A stretch of DNA of 64,000 nt from Sergeia podlipaevii (taxonomy: Eukaryota > Euglenozoa > Kinetoplastea > Trypanosomatida > Trypanosomatidae): assembly GCA_030849805.1 (NCBI GenBank), contig JASANZ010002210.1, positions 1 to 64,000 of the forward strand, written 5' to 3'. A program made the position numbers and the translations under genes. Below the pieces are notes generated by a model, which searched no databases, was not told where the DNA came from, and saw only the letters and a program-made list of their open reading frames with translations. Every line of letters begins with the position of its first letter. Positions within the stretch are counted from its first letter, which is position 1. Shown here piece after piece: positions 8,918 through 18,746 of the stretch.

Positions 8918-11332
8918 ATGTCTTACGATCCAAACGCTTACGCACCGCATGGGCACTACCAGCAGCAACAGCAGTATCAGCAAGCCGGCAATAGCACCCA
9001 GCAGTATGTGTCGCATGAAACGCAGTATCAGTACGATGCTCAGCAGCAGCAACAACGGCAGCAACACTTTCAAGAGCAGCAGTATAGCGACATGAACAGC
9101 CAGGTTCACAATTACACGGATGGGACGGCAGCAGCGCTAATGAGTGAGCCGGCAGCGCGGTGGTCGTGGTCCATGTACCCCACGAACCGAATAGACGGTG
9201 CCCGTATGGTGGTGCCTCTTGGCTGCATGTACGCTCCGCTAAGCAGCACAGTGTGTCCTCAGCTTCCTTACGAGCCTGTCACGTGCGCTAAATGCTCTGG
9301 TATTATGAACTCCCACTCTGGCCTGGATCTTCGCACGCGCTCGTGGTACTGCCCGCTCTGTCTCAGCCCCAACTCCCTTCCTCTACAGTATACTGGAGGT
9401 GGCTATGGACTACCTCCTGAGGCTCAACCAGGCGTAGATACGGTAGAATACATCATCCCCGCCCCTCAACGACAGGCGCCAACTTTTGTGTTCGTCATAG
9501 ATACTTGCGTTGACACGAGTGAAGAGCTTGTGGGTCTGAAGGAGTATGTGTTGCTCGCCCTCAGCAAGCTTCCCGAGTACGTAAGTGTGTGTCTTATTAC
9601 ATACGGCACGACAGTGCAGATGCATGAGCTCAGTAGCACTACCCCGTACCCCCGCTCTGTGGTGCTGCGCGGCACACAAGAGATGACGCTAGCTCTCCTG
9701 GAGGAGACAGTAGGCGCACTCAACCAGTACGTGGCGCCACTGCGCGACTGTGCATCCGCCATGACAACCTGCATTGACGAACTTCAGCGCGATCTGTGGC
9801 CAGTGATGAAGGACTGTAGGCCCATGCGCTGCACCGGAGCGGCTCTTTCGGTCGCCGCGAGCGTTCTGCAGAAGGTGTCACCCAGCACAGGATCGTGCAT
9901 CTTCGCTTTTGTGTCAGGTGCGTGCACTACTGGTCCAGGTATTGTTGTGGACACCAGCCGCGAAAAGATGATCCGAGGTCACACGGAGATCCGTGACGAC
10001 GCAGCAACGTATTGGGCCGCCTCCTGTACATTCTACGACACCCTTATGCAACGCATTGTAGCGCAAGGGCACTCCCTCAGCTGCTGCACAGCCTCCCTCG
10101 ACCAGCTGGGCATTGCGGAGATGAAGCTCTGCATCCAGTCCTCGGGTGGTATAGTCCTCAACGCTGAGTCGTGGGCGCAAGTACCGTTCCGCCTCTCACT
10201 CGATCAGCTCTTTGCGCAGAGTGAGAATGGAGTCCTCAAGATGGCCCTCAATGCCACCATTGACGTCATCACGTCCCCATCGTGGAAGATCCAAGGTGTC
10301 ATCGGCCCCTGCGTGGGCACCGGAAAGAAATCAACCTCTGTGGCAGACTACGAAATTGGTCTTGGTGGTACCTGTCAGTGGACGACGTGCATGCTGGACA
10401 ACACCACTACTTTTGCCTTTTACTTTGATACAGCAGTTGCGCCTGCTACCGCTGCCAAGAACGCCACGCGTTACGCGCAGATCATCACTCGATACGAACT
10501 TGGTGCCGAGACGCGCGTGCGTGTGACGACACTGAGCCATCGCCAAGTAGAAACTCCTATGATTCAAGACCTATCAAGTGCCTTTGATCAAGAAACTGCA
10601 GCGGCACTGCTAGCCCGCGAGGCGGTGCACAAGACCGACAGCATGCCACTTTTCGACGTGTTACGATGGCTCGACAGAACTGTGGTGAGGCTGGTCAGTC
10701 GCTTTGGGACTTACACGAAAGACCAGCCCAGCTCGCTGCGCCTATCAAACGAATTTGTCTACTTTCCTGCTTTCATTTACCACCTCCGTCGATCGGGCTA
10801 TCTTCAGGTGTTCAACTCGAGTCCAGACGAGAGTGCCATCCTGCGCCTGCAGCTTCTCAAGTCCGCTGTGCCAGACTCCATTGTCCAGATCCAACCCACG
10901 CTCTACGCGTACCGCATGGATGCCCCAGCGCAGCCTGTTTCGTTAGACAGCAAGGCCATTCAGCCCGACAACGTGCTTGTGCTGGATACCTTCTTTGAAG
11001 TTCTCATCCACTACGGTGCCACCATCGCCGCCTGGCTCAAGGCTGGCTATGCGGAGCAAGAAGAATACGCCTATTTCAAGGATTTTCTTGAGGTACCCAT
11101 GGCGGATGCGCGCGTGCTTGCGGAGAACCGTTACCCGGTGCCACGTCTTATCGAGGTGTGCCAGGACGACCCTGATGCACGCATTCTGTACAACCGCATC
11201 AACCCCAGTCGATCATACACGACAGCAGAAGGCGAGGCTTACGGCTCTCAGGAAGGCGAATTGATCTACACAGATGATGCCTCGCTTCATGTCTTCATGG
11301 AACACCTCAAGAAGCTGGCTGTGTCTCAGTAG
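8918..11332 (+). CDS. SEC23: COPII coat GTPase-activating subunit Sec23
   Basis: An 804-residue Sec23, the inner COPII coat subunit that stimulates GTP hydrolysis by Sar1 at ER exit sites. The order fits the family: SMYPTNRIDGARMVVPLGCMYAPL opening the beta-barrel region, a zinc finger with Cys123, Cys126, Cys145 and Cys148, the trunk (FVFVIDTCVDTSEELVGLKEYV), the helical region, and a C-terminal gelsolin fold ending DDASLHVFMEHLKKLAVSQ, which is diagnostic of Sec23 rather than Sec24. The catalytic Arg of the family cannot be pinned down safely by eye. Unusual is a Gln/Tyr-rich N-terminal extension (residues about 10-70), which most Sec23 proteins lack. The ATG at 8918 is followed directly by this extension. 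Confidence 0.95.
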   Translation: MSYDPNAYAPHGHYQQQQQYQQAGNSTQQYVSHETQYQYDAQQQQQRQQHFQEQQYSDMNSQVHNYTDGTAAALMSEPAARWSWSMYPTNRIDGARMVVPLGCMYAPLSSTVCPQLPYEPVTCAKCSGIMNSHSGLDLRTRSWYCPLCLSPNSLPLQYTGGGYGLPPEAQPGVDTVEYIIPAPQRQAPTFVFVIDTCVDTSEELVGLKEYVLLALSKLPEYVSVCLITYGTTVQMHELSSTTPYPRSVVLRGTQEMTLALLEETVGALNQYVAPLRDCASAMTTCIDELQRDLWPVMKDCRPMRCTGAALSVAASVLQKVSPSTGSCIFAFVSGACTTGPGIVVDTSREKMIRGHTEIRDDAATYWAASCTFYDTLMQRIVAQGHSLSCCTASLDQLGIAEMKLCIQSSGGIVLNAESWAQVPFRLSLDQLFAQSENGVLKMALNATIDVITSPSWKIQGVIGPCVGTGKKSTSVADYEIGLGGTCQWTTCMLDNTTTFAFYFDTAVAPATAAKNATRYAQIITRYELGAETRVRVTTLSHRQVETPMIQDLSSAFDQETAAALLAREAVHKTDSMPLFDVLRWLDRTVVRLVSRFGTYTKDQPSSLRLSNEFVYFPAFIYHLRRSGYLQVFNSSPDESAILRLQLLKSAVPDSIVQIQPTLYAYRMDAPAQPVSLDSKAIQPDNVLVLDTFFEVLIHYGATIAAWLKAGYAEQEEYAYFKDFLEVPMADARVLAENRYPVPRLIEVCQDDPDARILYNRINPSRSYTTAEGEAYGSQEGELIYTDDASLHVFMEHLKKLAVSQ

Positions 11333-12132
11333 TCTCATGGCATCATGTCAGCAAGATACTCAGCGGGCGTGACATCGTGGAGAATGAGAGAGGGGAAGAG
11401 AAAGTGCCTTTATACTGATTGTGTCTACGTGCAGGGTGTGTGTGCAAGTGTCACCGCGTCTGTGTCTTCAAAAAATGGGCTAGAGACACTTATAGGGCTG
11501 ATATTGAAGCATTGTGCGCATTTGTATTCCTGAAAAGTTATGCATTTCAGGGTTGTTGTTGTTGTTTCGCGGAGTGAAAACAAAGTAGCGACGCACACAC
11601 ACACACAGAAAAGAAATAGAAGAGAGGACAGGTGAGGTGGGAAGAATAAGAAAAGACTGGGCGGAGACAAACGCGCAGGAACGGTTCATATCTTCTTACG
11701 AGAGGAGTCCCTAGTTTATCAAGGGATCACTAGAAACTGTGTGACGAGATTCACAGAATGTATTTATATTTATGCACCTCTTGTTTCGTCTTCTTTTTTC
11801 TCTCTTTTTTTTCCTGTGCGTACTTGCGATGCCTTGAAAATATAACAACAAGCGCTCCTACCTAATATTTAATTTCGCGTTTATTTTCTTATAGGAGCTT
11901 AAAGAAATATACACACAAAGAGAAATTAGACTTTTTTTTGAAGGTTTATGTATTGTAGTCATTCACCTTCACGCATTCATTATTCTTTAGAGAGTGTGAG
12001 AGCACTTGCTTGTAAGTACGACCTCTTTACGTATTGTTTTCACCCCATAATTTTGTTTGTGCGTTGTGTGTTTTGCGAGACACCCCTATTAGAACGTTGG
12101 CAAAGGAGAAGAGAAAAAGAGATTAGAAAACC
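11333..12132. other. Intergenic spacer
   Basis: Spacer of about 800 bases with T tracts near 11790-11815 and A/T-rich sequence to 11945. No gene or structured RNA seen. Confidence 0.5.
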
Positions 12133-13146
12133 ATGTTACAATACATTGGTTCGCTGCTAAGAGCATATCTATGGTATCTCACATACCTCAGCCCAGTGGT
12201 GCGCGGTGCACAGCTGTGCCAGCAGGCAAACCCTGATCCAGCTCAGGTCACAAACACCACCCTCACACTCATCCTTGGCTGGGCCATGGAAGTTCTTGAT
12301 GTACTGCTACTGTCGCAGCTATTTGCGGTGCATTGGATATGTACGCTTGTGCGTATTGTGTTGTGTCTCTATTTTGCCCACCCAAAGTTTCTTGGTGCCT
12401 CTACAGTGTATAGCAAGTTGCTGGCCCCCATCGTCACCGCATATGGCCCTATCTTGGACTCCCTCGTCTTGCGACATTTGGATGCGATAGCGGAGTGGGG
12501 CATCGTTCACTACGCCATCAACGCTGCGATGTCACTGATGCGGGGGGTTGCAGGTGTCTTTGGTATTGCTCGCAAGCTGCTCGAAGCTGGCTCTGACACG
12601 TCTGTGCCTGCCGCTCCACTCCCACGTCGTCTCTCACAAGAGCGCCGCGACTCACTGCCTCAGGCAACTGGTGAATCTGCTGGTGCTGCCGCTTTCACCG
12701 CCAGGCTGGCGACTGTGATAGAGGCTACCACGGGCGCCTCAGACGCTGTCATCGCTAGTTGGATTGAGGAGAAGACAATGTTTCATCCGGCTCCCCCACA
12801 AAATCAACAAGCGGCGACGGCAGCCAGACCACGAAAGGCCCCGGTGATGATGAGCCCCACCTTCTCCGTAGGGGACGAGAACAGCGACGTAGCCAGTAAA
12901 GTTAGCAACACGCCGCCTCGACTGGCACCGCTCCAAGTGCCTTTTCTTCAACGCAGGAGCAGTGTCAGCAGCAGCAGTGCAGAGGGTTCAGTTGAGGGCT
13001 CCGTGGACTTTCAGGAGGGAGAACTTTTTAGTTATGATAGCGATGCAGCCTTGCCTCCAGCGCACGTCAGGCAAGACCGCAGCAGCCATCCTGATAGCCA
13101 CAGAGCGAGGGGCTTAAGGAATCTGCCGGACTTGAATCGTATCTAA
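12133..13146 (+). CDS. REEP/TB2-DP1/HVA22 family ER-shaping protein
   Basis: A 337-residue protein. Residues about 40-125 form a TB2/DP1/HVA22 domain: two hydrophobic hairpins (LILGWAMEVLDVLLLSQLFA and ICTLVRIVLCLYFAHP) followed by the FLGASTVYSKLLAPIV segment, which matches the G-A-x-x-x-Y...L-x-P signature of REEPs and yeast Yop1. Such proteins curve ER membranes and stabilise tubules, and some bind microtubules. The C-terminal 190 residues are predicted disordered, Ser- and Pro-rich, with a short RRSSVSSSS cluster that could be phosphorylated. No signal peptide is needed. The family call is good; the long tail is lineage-specific. Confidence 0.82.
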   Translation: MLQYIGSLLRAYLWYLTYLSPVVRGAQLCQQANPDPAQVTNTTLTLILGWAMEVLDVLLLSQLFAVHWICTLVRIVLCLYFAHPKFLGASTVYSKLLAPIVTAYGPILDSLVLRHLDAIAEWGIVHYAINAAMSLMRGVAGVFGIARKLLEAGSDTSVPAAPLPRRLSQERRDSLPQATGESAGAAAFTARLATVIEATTGASDAVIASWIEEKTMFHPAPPQNQQAATAARPRKAPVMMSPTFSVGDENSDVASKVSNTPPRLAPLQVPFLQRRSSVSSSSAEGSVEGSVDFQEGELFSYDSDAALPPAHVRQDRSSHPDSHRARGLRNLPDLNRI

Positions 13147-13653
13147 GCCCAGCATAGGAGCGACTGTGTGAAAGAGTGAGTGAGTTTACCAAACAACAAA
13201 AAAAATGCAGAAATATTGTCATATGACTGCACCATGATTTGCCTTTTTTCCTCTTCTTCAAAACATCTACCTGCGCTCTCTCCTATGCACTGTGCTCCAG
13301 GTGTTACCACACATGCACATAGACATGAATGGTTTGCTTTTCTTTTTATGTGTGTGTGACCCTTTGCTGTATAATAACTACTAATGGGGCTTTTCTTCTC
13401 TTTTCGTTTCTCCCCTGCGTGCATTTTTCCCCCCTTCTTCCTCATATCTTTATTAACGACAACAAAAAGGTCAAGTTGGAACTATTGTGGGGGGAAACAG
13501 AACAGTTTCCACAACATCTACTTGAAAGAAAGAAAAGATAGGCACAGCACATTGAGAGTGAAATATAGAAGCAAGGAAAAGCGTGATTGGCGCATCCCAC
13601 ACAAAGCAAAGCTAAAAAAAGAAGAAGAAAAAGCATTCTCCCTTGCATAAGCA
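13147..13653. other. Intergenic spacer
   Basis: Spacer with pyrimidine tracts at 13380-13450 and a purine-rich leader (13520-13640) before the next start. No gene seen. Confidence 0.5.
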
Positions 13654-15186
13654 ATGCTGAGTTCGCGAGGATCTATTACGACCAATGTCGCCATGGTGGA
13701 GTGTGCTAGCGGGCAAAACAAAGCCAACAAGGACATCTTTCTGCTGAGTGAGCTAGAGAAGGTATGGGTCTCTGTCGCCGTTCTTGCGCGCCGCATGCTG
13801 CTGGAGGGGAAGAACGCGCAGGTGCCGTACTTTGGCACCTTCCGCGCCACTGAGCAGGTCGTTGCTGTGGATGTGTACGATCGCCGCTGCTACGCACGCA
13901 AGTTGTGCTTTGACGTAAACGTCAAGTTTGCTACCAAGTATAGCGTGGACACCTCCAAGGTGTCCTTCGAGAAATCCAAAGACGTCTTCTCTCGTATCAC
14001 CATCGCTGACATTGTGTCAGTGTGCAACGTACCCGCCCAGACAGCTGGGGCCGCTCTTAAAGAATTCTTTCTGTACGTTGGCGAAGGCCTCTACCGTGGT
14101 CGCTCCTTTAAACTGTGCCTCCCCGGGGTAGCCACGCTGCTTGCCACTAAGGACCGCATTCAACTCACAACTGACTCTGAGCTGCAGCAGGATCTGTATG
14201 AAATTGACTCACGCAAGTGGACGGCTGAGGCACAGGAGCGTGGGTGGCAGGCGCTTGAGCAGGAGCTTCGGCCCTTGAGCGCTAGAGCCACCTCGGCTGC
14301 TGGCTCTCGGCCTCTATCCCGTGCATCATGGCGCAGCAGCAGCACTTGTGTTGGCCGCGTGAGCGTTGAAGACGCAGCGACAGCACAGCAGAAACCCGTG
14401 TTTATTGCTGCCTCACCGTCTGGACGCACCTTTGAGGAGATCGAAAAGGAGGCGCAGCGCAAGAAGGAGACAGTAGAGCGGGCACGTCAGATGGAGAGCG
14501 CAGAGGCGCAGCTCCAGCGAGAGATAGATCGTCGTATTAGGCACTTTGACTGCTACAATGACTACAAGAGCTACGATGAAATAGAGGAGATGAGGTCGGG
14601 GTCAATGCCAGAGGGCCAGAGAAGGCCCCCCACGGCATCTGGCGAGTCCATTTACTGCGCTTTAGAAGGGGAGGCTGCTCGTCGGCAGCAGCAGCAACGT
14701 CCAGTCGCAACTGAGCCGAAATCAGAGGTCGAGGAGGTTTTGGTGATCATAGAAGATGAGCCCGAGGATACCACGGGGCGTGAGAAGCAACCGCGTCATG
14801 AAGAGCGGTCTCATGCTTTTGCCCACGCCGGGCGTCCACTTGAGGGAAAAGATGCTAGGCTGGAGGCGGTACTGCGTCAAGAGGAACCCTTCAGTCGCCC
14901 CATATCGCGTCAGCACTACCACCAGCACTCCTCCGTGCGCGACCTTATTTACGGTGGGGCATCTGCGTCACCACGCCGTGACACGCCCAAAGAGCAGCAG
15001 AGCGTGCCTGACGCCTTCAAAAGCACGACGACCCCTGTTGTCGCTGCTGCTCCTGCTGCCAATATTGGCATTAAACCCATAGAACTGGATGACGCACAGA
15101 TTAGGTTTAGCCGCAGGAGGTTCGACTATGGTGTGATGGAAGAGGATCATGTTGGGTCTTTGCTAAAGCAGCCCTGCTCACAGTAA
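13654..15186 (+). CDS. CCDC81-like HU-domain protein
   Basis: A 510-residue protein. The first 175 residues look like the paired eukaryotic HU-type domains of CCDC81. The first has LLSELEKVWVSVAVLARRML then a VPYFGTFRA beta turn. The second has ITIADIVSVCNVPAQTAGAALKEFF, then YRGRSFKLCLPGVATL. CCDC81 relatives sit at centrosomes and cilia, which would fit basal bodies here, but that is inference. Residues 255-300 are a charged helix (FEEIEKEAQRKKETVERARQ) likely to form a coiled coil. The rest is polar and low complexity. The C-terminal segment DDAQIRFSRRRFDYGVM may be a short binding motif. The start at 13654 sits a few codons before the conserved region. Confidence 0.72.
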   Translation: MLSSRGSITTNVAMVECASGQNKANKDIFLLSELEKVWVSVAVLARRMLLEGKNAQVPYFGTFRATEQVVAVDVYDRRCYARKLCFDVNVKFATKYSVDTSKVSFEKSKDVFSRITIADIVSVCNVPAQTAGAALKEFFLYVGEGLYRGRSFKLCLPGVATLLATKDRIQLTTDSELQQDLYEIDSRKWTAEAQERGWQALEQELRPLSARATSAAGSRPLSRASWRSSSTCVGRVSVEDAATAQQKPVFIAASPSGRTFEEIEKEAQRKKETVERARQMESAEAQLQREIDRRIRHFDCYNDYKSYDEIEEMRSGSMPEGQRRPPTASGESIYCALEGEAARRQQQQRPVATEPKSEVEEVLVIIEDEPEDTTGREKQPRHEERSHAFAHAGRPLEGKDARLEAVLRQEEPFSRPISRQHYHQHSSVRDLIYGGASASPRRDTPKEQQSVPDAFKSTTTPVVAAAPAANIGIKPIELDDAQIRFSRRRFDYGVMEEDHVGSLLKQPCSQ

Positions 15187-16014
15187 ACCCTCTCCTTTTG
15201 GGATTTCCACATATATATATATATATATTTATTTATTTATTTATTTATTATTTATTTATGTGTGTGTGTAGAGCTGGAGCTGTGTCATATGAGTGTAGAT
15301 GGGAAGGTTGTATTAGTGAGCTGTGGAACTATAGAGCTGCGTTGAAACAATCGATGTTTGGTGAAGCTTTTTTTTCGTGTGTGTTTGTATGCGTGTATGT
15401 GTAGTGCAGTAGCGCGACCCGTAGTTGTAGGGCCTGGTTTCTGCCTCCCATAGATAGGTAGATACTCCTTGATGAGTGTGTGCCGATACACTTATTTTTG
15501 GCAACTTTTTGTGGTTGCTGTTGTTGTGCGTGTATCCCCTGCAAAAGAAAAAAAGCGCTTGAATATGTTGCTTCAACAAGAAAGAGGCCGAGGGAAGAGG
15601 GGGGGGGTATAAAAAATTGTTACAGCAGCAGTCTGCAAGGGAGGGCAGATGCATGGACAGAAAGCTGCGCTTCCTTCCTTGTTTTTTCCCTCTTACACTT
15701 TTGTGTGGCATTTGATTATCTCGCAAGAAAGTCTTGGCGGGAAATGTGGGCACTTGCTTCTCTTTCTTCCATCGGCATTTCATTATTTGGTTATCGTTAT
15801 TTTTCTTCTTCTTTTTTTTGCCTTTTACAAGCGCATCGTGAAAAGTTGGATAGCGCATACACATATCTCTTCGTTGCTGTGTTTCACATATTCGGTACTC
15901 ATACATTCACATAAAGGGAACTCCTTATCCTTCTATACATAATTACACACATATATATTCATCTTCTCCTCCGCAGAACCCAGTAGTGATTGTACTTATA
16001 CTCCTTTTTAGAGA
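15187..16014. other. Intergenic spacer with TA and TTTA repeats
   Basis: A TA run at about 15211-15228 is followed by TTTA units to about 15258. T tracts recur at 15800-15820. A 197-codon frame on the minus strand here is low-complexity and rejected. No gene seen. Confidence 0.55.
15211..15258. repeat. TA run followed by TTTA repeats
   Basis: Compound A/T microsatellite in the 3' flank of the CCDC81-like gene. Confidence 0.75.
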
Positions 16015-16464
16015 ATGATCTTTAGGTCAACAAGGCGTATCAGAAGCTCCTCGGCAAGCAATCTCGGTGTTGGTGCAACCAGCAGCGGCGCCACCACTCC
16101 GCACAGTAGCTCTGTCGGCGCTACTCAAGGCAGCACTAGCAACTTCAATCACATGCGCTCGCGCTTGGACAGGCCCAACTCTGCTCCTTCAGCTGCTATT
16201 TCGAGCCCTAGTGACACCACAAACGTGGAGCAGCGTCTAAAGATTGTGAAGCGCAACCGTGCCAGCAAGCGCACACAAGGCAATGCCGACGAGTACGAAG
16301 AGAATCGCATGGGCTCTCCTGTGCCACTGCCTCCTTCTATGTCCCCCCCATGTGCTGCTTATCCAACCTTTAACTTAGAACGTCGCTCGAAACACGAGCA
16401 GCACGTGTTAGATGCGATGATTGGAGAGACTTTGGATGTTCTTTTGTTTCCGGGGGTCATATGA
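16015..16464 (+). CDS. Small Ser/Thr-rich hypothetical protein
   Basis: A 149-residue protein I do not recognise. Residues 1-80 are basic and rich in Ser, Thr, Gly and Ala (RSTRRIRSSSASN at the start). A basic segment RLKIVKRNRASKRTQ lies near residues 77-92. The C-terminus (KHEQHVLDAMIGETLDVLL) is the only part that looks helical and may be the conserved element. The codon pattern and a proper ATG after a pyrimidine tract (15955-15975) make it a likely gene. No function can be assigned. Confidence 0.55.
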   Translation: MIFRSTRRIRSSSASNLGVGATSSGATTPHSSSVGATQGSTSNFNHMRSRLDRPNSAPSAAISSPSDTTNVEQRLKIVKRNRASKRTQGNADEYEENRMGSPVPLPPSMSPPCAAYPTFNLERRSKHEQHVLDAMIGETLDVLLFPGVI

Positions 16465-17122
16465 GGGGGCCTACATATGCACAGTCCTTTCGACCTTTTC
16501 TTTTTTTTATTGTGTGTGTGTGTGTGCTGCCTGAGGATTACAAAAGAAAGCAAATGAGTGCCTTCAACAATTTTATGTATACTGCGCGTCTTCCCCTTCT
16601 CTCTCTCTCTCACTGCGTGTTTGGGAAGTAAATCGTAGAGATAGTTGGGTAGAGAGAGAGATGGGGAGGGGGGGGGTGATGCTGTAGTTGAGACATACTT
16701 TAGATCTGTTGCCACTGCAGATGTAAAATATATACAATTCTTTGCTATTTTCAAACTCTTTTATGAAAGAAGAAGAAAGGATATTCACTTGTATTTTCTG
16801 TTGGTCTGGTGTCATTATATTTATTTCTATTTCTTTCTCTCTCTTTTTCTATTGTCACCTTTGAAATCTACTGAAATTGCAAATCTAGTGGTAATAGTAT
16901 AGATAGTTGATACTCACTTCTACGTGCGCTTAGTCGTGGCATTCTTTTTTTTTTTTTTAACGGAGGCTGAGCGAAATTTTTTCCTGCTTTTTGGTCGCCG
17001 CTAAGTAATTTCTTTTCTTTCATTTACTCTTATAGTATATATATATACATAATTTTTTTGCTGTTGCTGGCCTCTTGTTATTCACAACGTGAATACGATA
17101 AGACGGAAAGTATCTACTTGCA
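16465..17122. other. Intergenic spacer
   Basis: Has a GT run near 16511-16526, T tracts near 16944-16959, and an A/T segment around 17035-17050. A pyrimidine-rich stretch at 17005-17030 could direct splicing to NSA2. No gene seen. Confidence 0.5.
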
Positions 17123-17905
17123 ATGCCGCAGAACGAGTACATTGAGCAAGCGCAAAAGCGCTACGGTAAGCGCCTGGACCATGTAGAGCGCACCCGCAAG
17201 CGCGAGGCTCGCAAGGCGCACACTGAGGCTAACTTCCTCAAGCATGCCCGCGGTATGAAGGCGAAGCTGGCGCACAAGGCTAGGTACGCTGAGAAGGCAG
17301 AAATTCGCAAGAAGATCCGCGAGCATGAGGAGAAACAGACAACTGAGCGCGTGAAGGAGAAGGGCCCCAAGAACGCCCTTCCTGGTTTCCTCATGGATCG
17401 TAGCGAGGCTGACCGCGCCAAGGTGCTTTCAAACTCTCTGAAGCAGAAGCGCAAGGAGAAGGCCGGCAAGTGGGCCGTACCTATTGAAAAGGTGAAGCCA
17501 GTGTCCGAAGATGAGATGCTCAAGGCGATGACTTCTGGTAAGCGCGGCAAGAAGTCATGGAAGCGTCTGGTCAACAAGGTCACATTTGTTGGTGAGACCT
17601 TCACCCGCCGTATGCCCAAGATGGAACGCTTCATCCGTCCCATGGCGCTGCGCTTCAAGAAGGCCCACGTTACGCACCCAGAGCTGAAGGCTACCTTCTA
17701 CCTGCCCATCATTGCCGTGAAGAAGAACCCTCAGGGCAAGATGTACACCGGTCTTGGCGTCATCACCAAGGGTTCAGTGATTGAGGTGAATGTCTCTGAG
17801 CTAGGTCTAGTCACACCCTCTGGTAAGGTAGTGTGGGGAAAGTATGCTCAGGTAACGAATAATCCTGAAAACGATGGCTGCATCAACGCTGTGCTTCTTG
17901 TGTAA
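17123..17905 (+). CDS. NSA2: Ribosome biogenesis protein NSA2
   Basis: A 260-residue protein matching NSA2 (TINP1) over its whole length and at the usual family size. It is a 60S pre-ribosome assembly factor of the nucleolus, needed for maturation around 27S rRNA and domain V. The N-terminal half is a long basic helix ([35 protein letters not shown]). The C-terminal half is an S8e-like beta domain with [20 protein letters not shown] and [19 protein letters not shown] near the end, both hallmark stretches. The coding region is noticeably GC-richer than its flanks, as expected for a well-expressed gene. The start at 17123 gives the conserved MPQNEYIE beginning. Confidence 0.96.
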   Translation: MPQNEYIEQAQKRYGKRLDHVERTRKREARKAHTEANFLKHARGMKAKLAHKARYAEKAEIRKKIREHEEKQTTERVKEKGPKNALPGFLMDRSEADRAKVLSNSLKQKRKEKAGKWAVPIEKVKPVSEDEMLKAMTSGKRGKKSWKRLVNKVTFVGETFTRRMPKMERFIRPMALRFKKAHVTHPELKATFYLPIIAVKKNPQGKMYTGLGVITKGSVIEVNVSELGLVTPSGKVVWGKYAQVTNNPENDGCINAVLLV

Positions 17906-18746
17906 GCGAAGGGCTCAGAGCAAGTTTTAAAAAAAAAAAAGCTTGTTGTGTGGTTTTTTTTTTGGAGGGGGGTATGACGTGGTCTTTGGTACCGTACTTG
18001 TGTGTCGTTGGCGTTTGGCGTGTGAATAGGCGACTTGCTCGTTTGTTTGTTTGATTGGTACTGCAACTTGGTTAGTGTCCGAGGGATTGTCGGCGACGTT
18101 GTTTCACCGCTTATCTTTTTTCTCTGCTCTTCCTTCTTTGTTTATTTGTATGCAGTATGTGTGCGGTGTGCGTGTTCTTTATATTATTATTACTACCTTC
18201 GTAACTCGCGTAACTTAACATGGTTCTCAAGTAGATTTATCTTCTCACTTCTCCCTACTCTAGCTCCCAATATGCGTGCTTAACATTGGGAAAATCAAGG
18301 AGAAGGGATACTTGAACACAACTTGATATTTTTATGTTTAACTCGGAATAACCTCTCGTAAGAATTGTGTTTAAAGGCAAAAAAAGCAAGAAGAAAAACG
18401 TCATGCTCGGTATCATGTGTGCCAAAAAGCATATCTAACGTCTTGTCAGATATTGTTGTCGTTGTCGTTTTCAGTGGCATACTTTCTTTTTTTTTTCTTT
18501 TGCAGGGAGCCTCCTCAGTCAACGCTTATGACTACATACTGATGCATGCGCTGTGGCGTCTCTTTCATTTGCTTGCAAATATAGTTGTTGTAAAGCTCGA
18601 TCACTTTTCCTTTGTCTCTTCTTATTGTCACTTATTTTTTTTTCTCGCTCCTCTACGTCGGCAGTTCCACTACAGGGAATTTAGTTAGCTGTATTCTCGA
18701 TAAACATATTCATTTATACTTCCTTTACTGCAGAATAGGACTTCAC
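17906..18746. other. Intergenic spacer
   Basis: Starts with an A run then a T run (17929-17962), which could pair. The distal end (18705-18733) is a pyrimidine tract and CAG acceptor for the MTHFR mRNA. No separate gene seen. Confidence 0.55.
18713..18733 (+). promoter_or_regulatory. Candidate trans-splice acceptor for MTHFR
   Basis: A pyrimidine-rich stretch ending in CTGCAG lies 13 bases before the MTHFR ATG at 18747. It is the nearest good acceptor and would make the 5' leader very short. It also argues against using an upstream non-ATG start. Confidence 0.5.

Noticed and set aside
15313..15906. 197-codon minus-strand open frame
   Set aside because: Low complexity, antisense to the direction of the surrounding unit, composition like the spacer.
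18612..18746. Longer MTHFR N-terminus from a non-ATG start
   Set aside because: The added residues translate a T-rich leader and cross a good splice acceptor just before the ATG at 18747.
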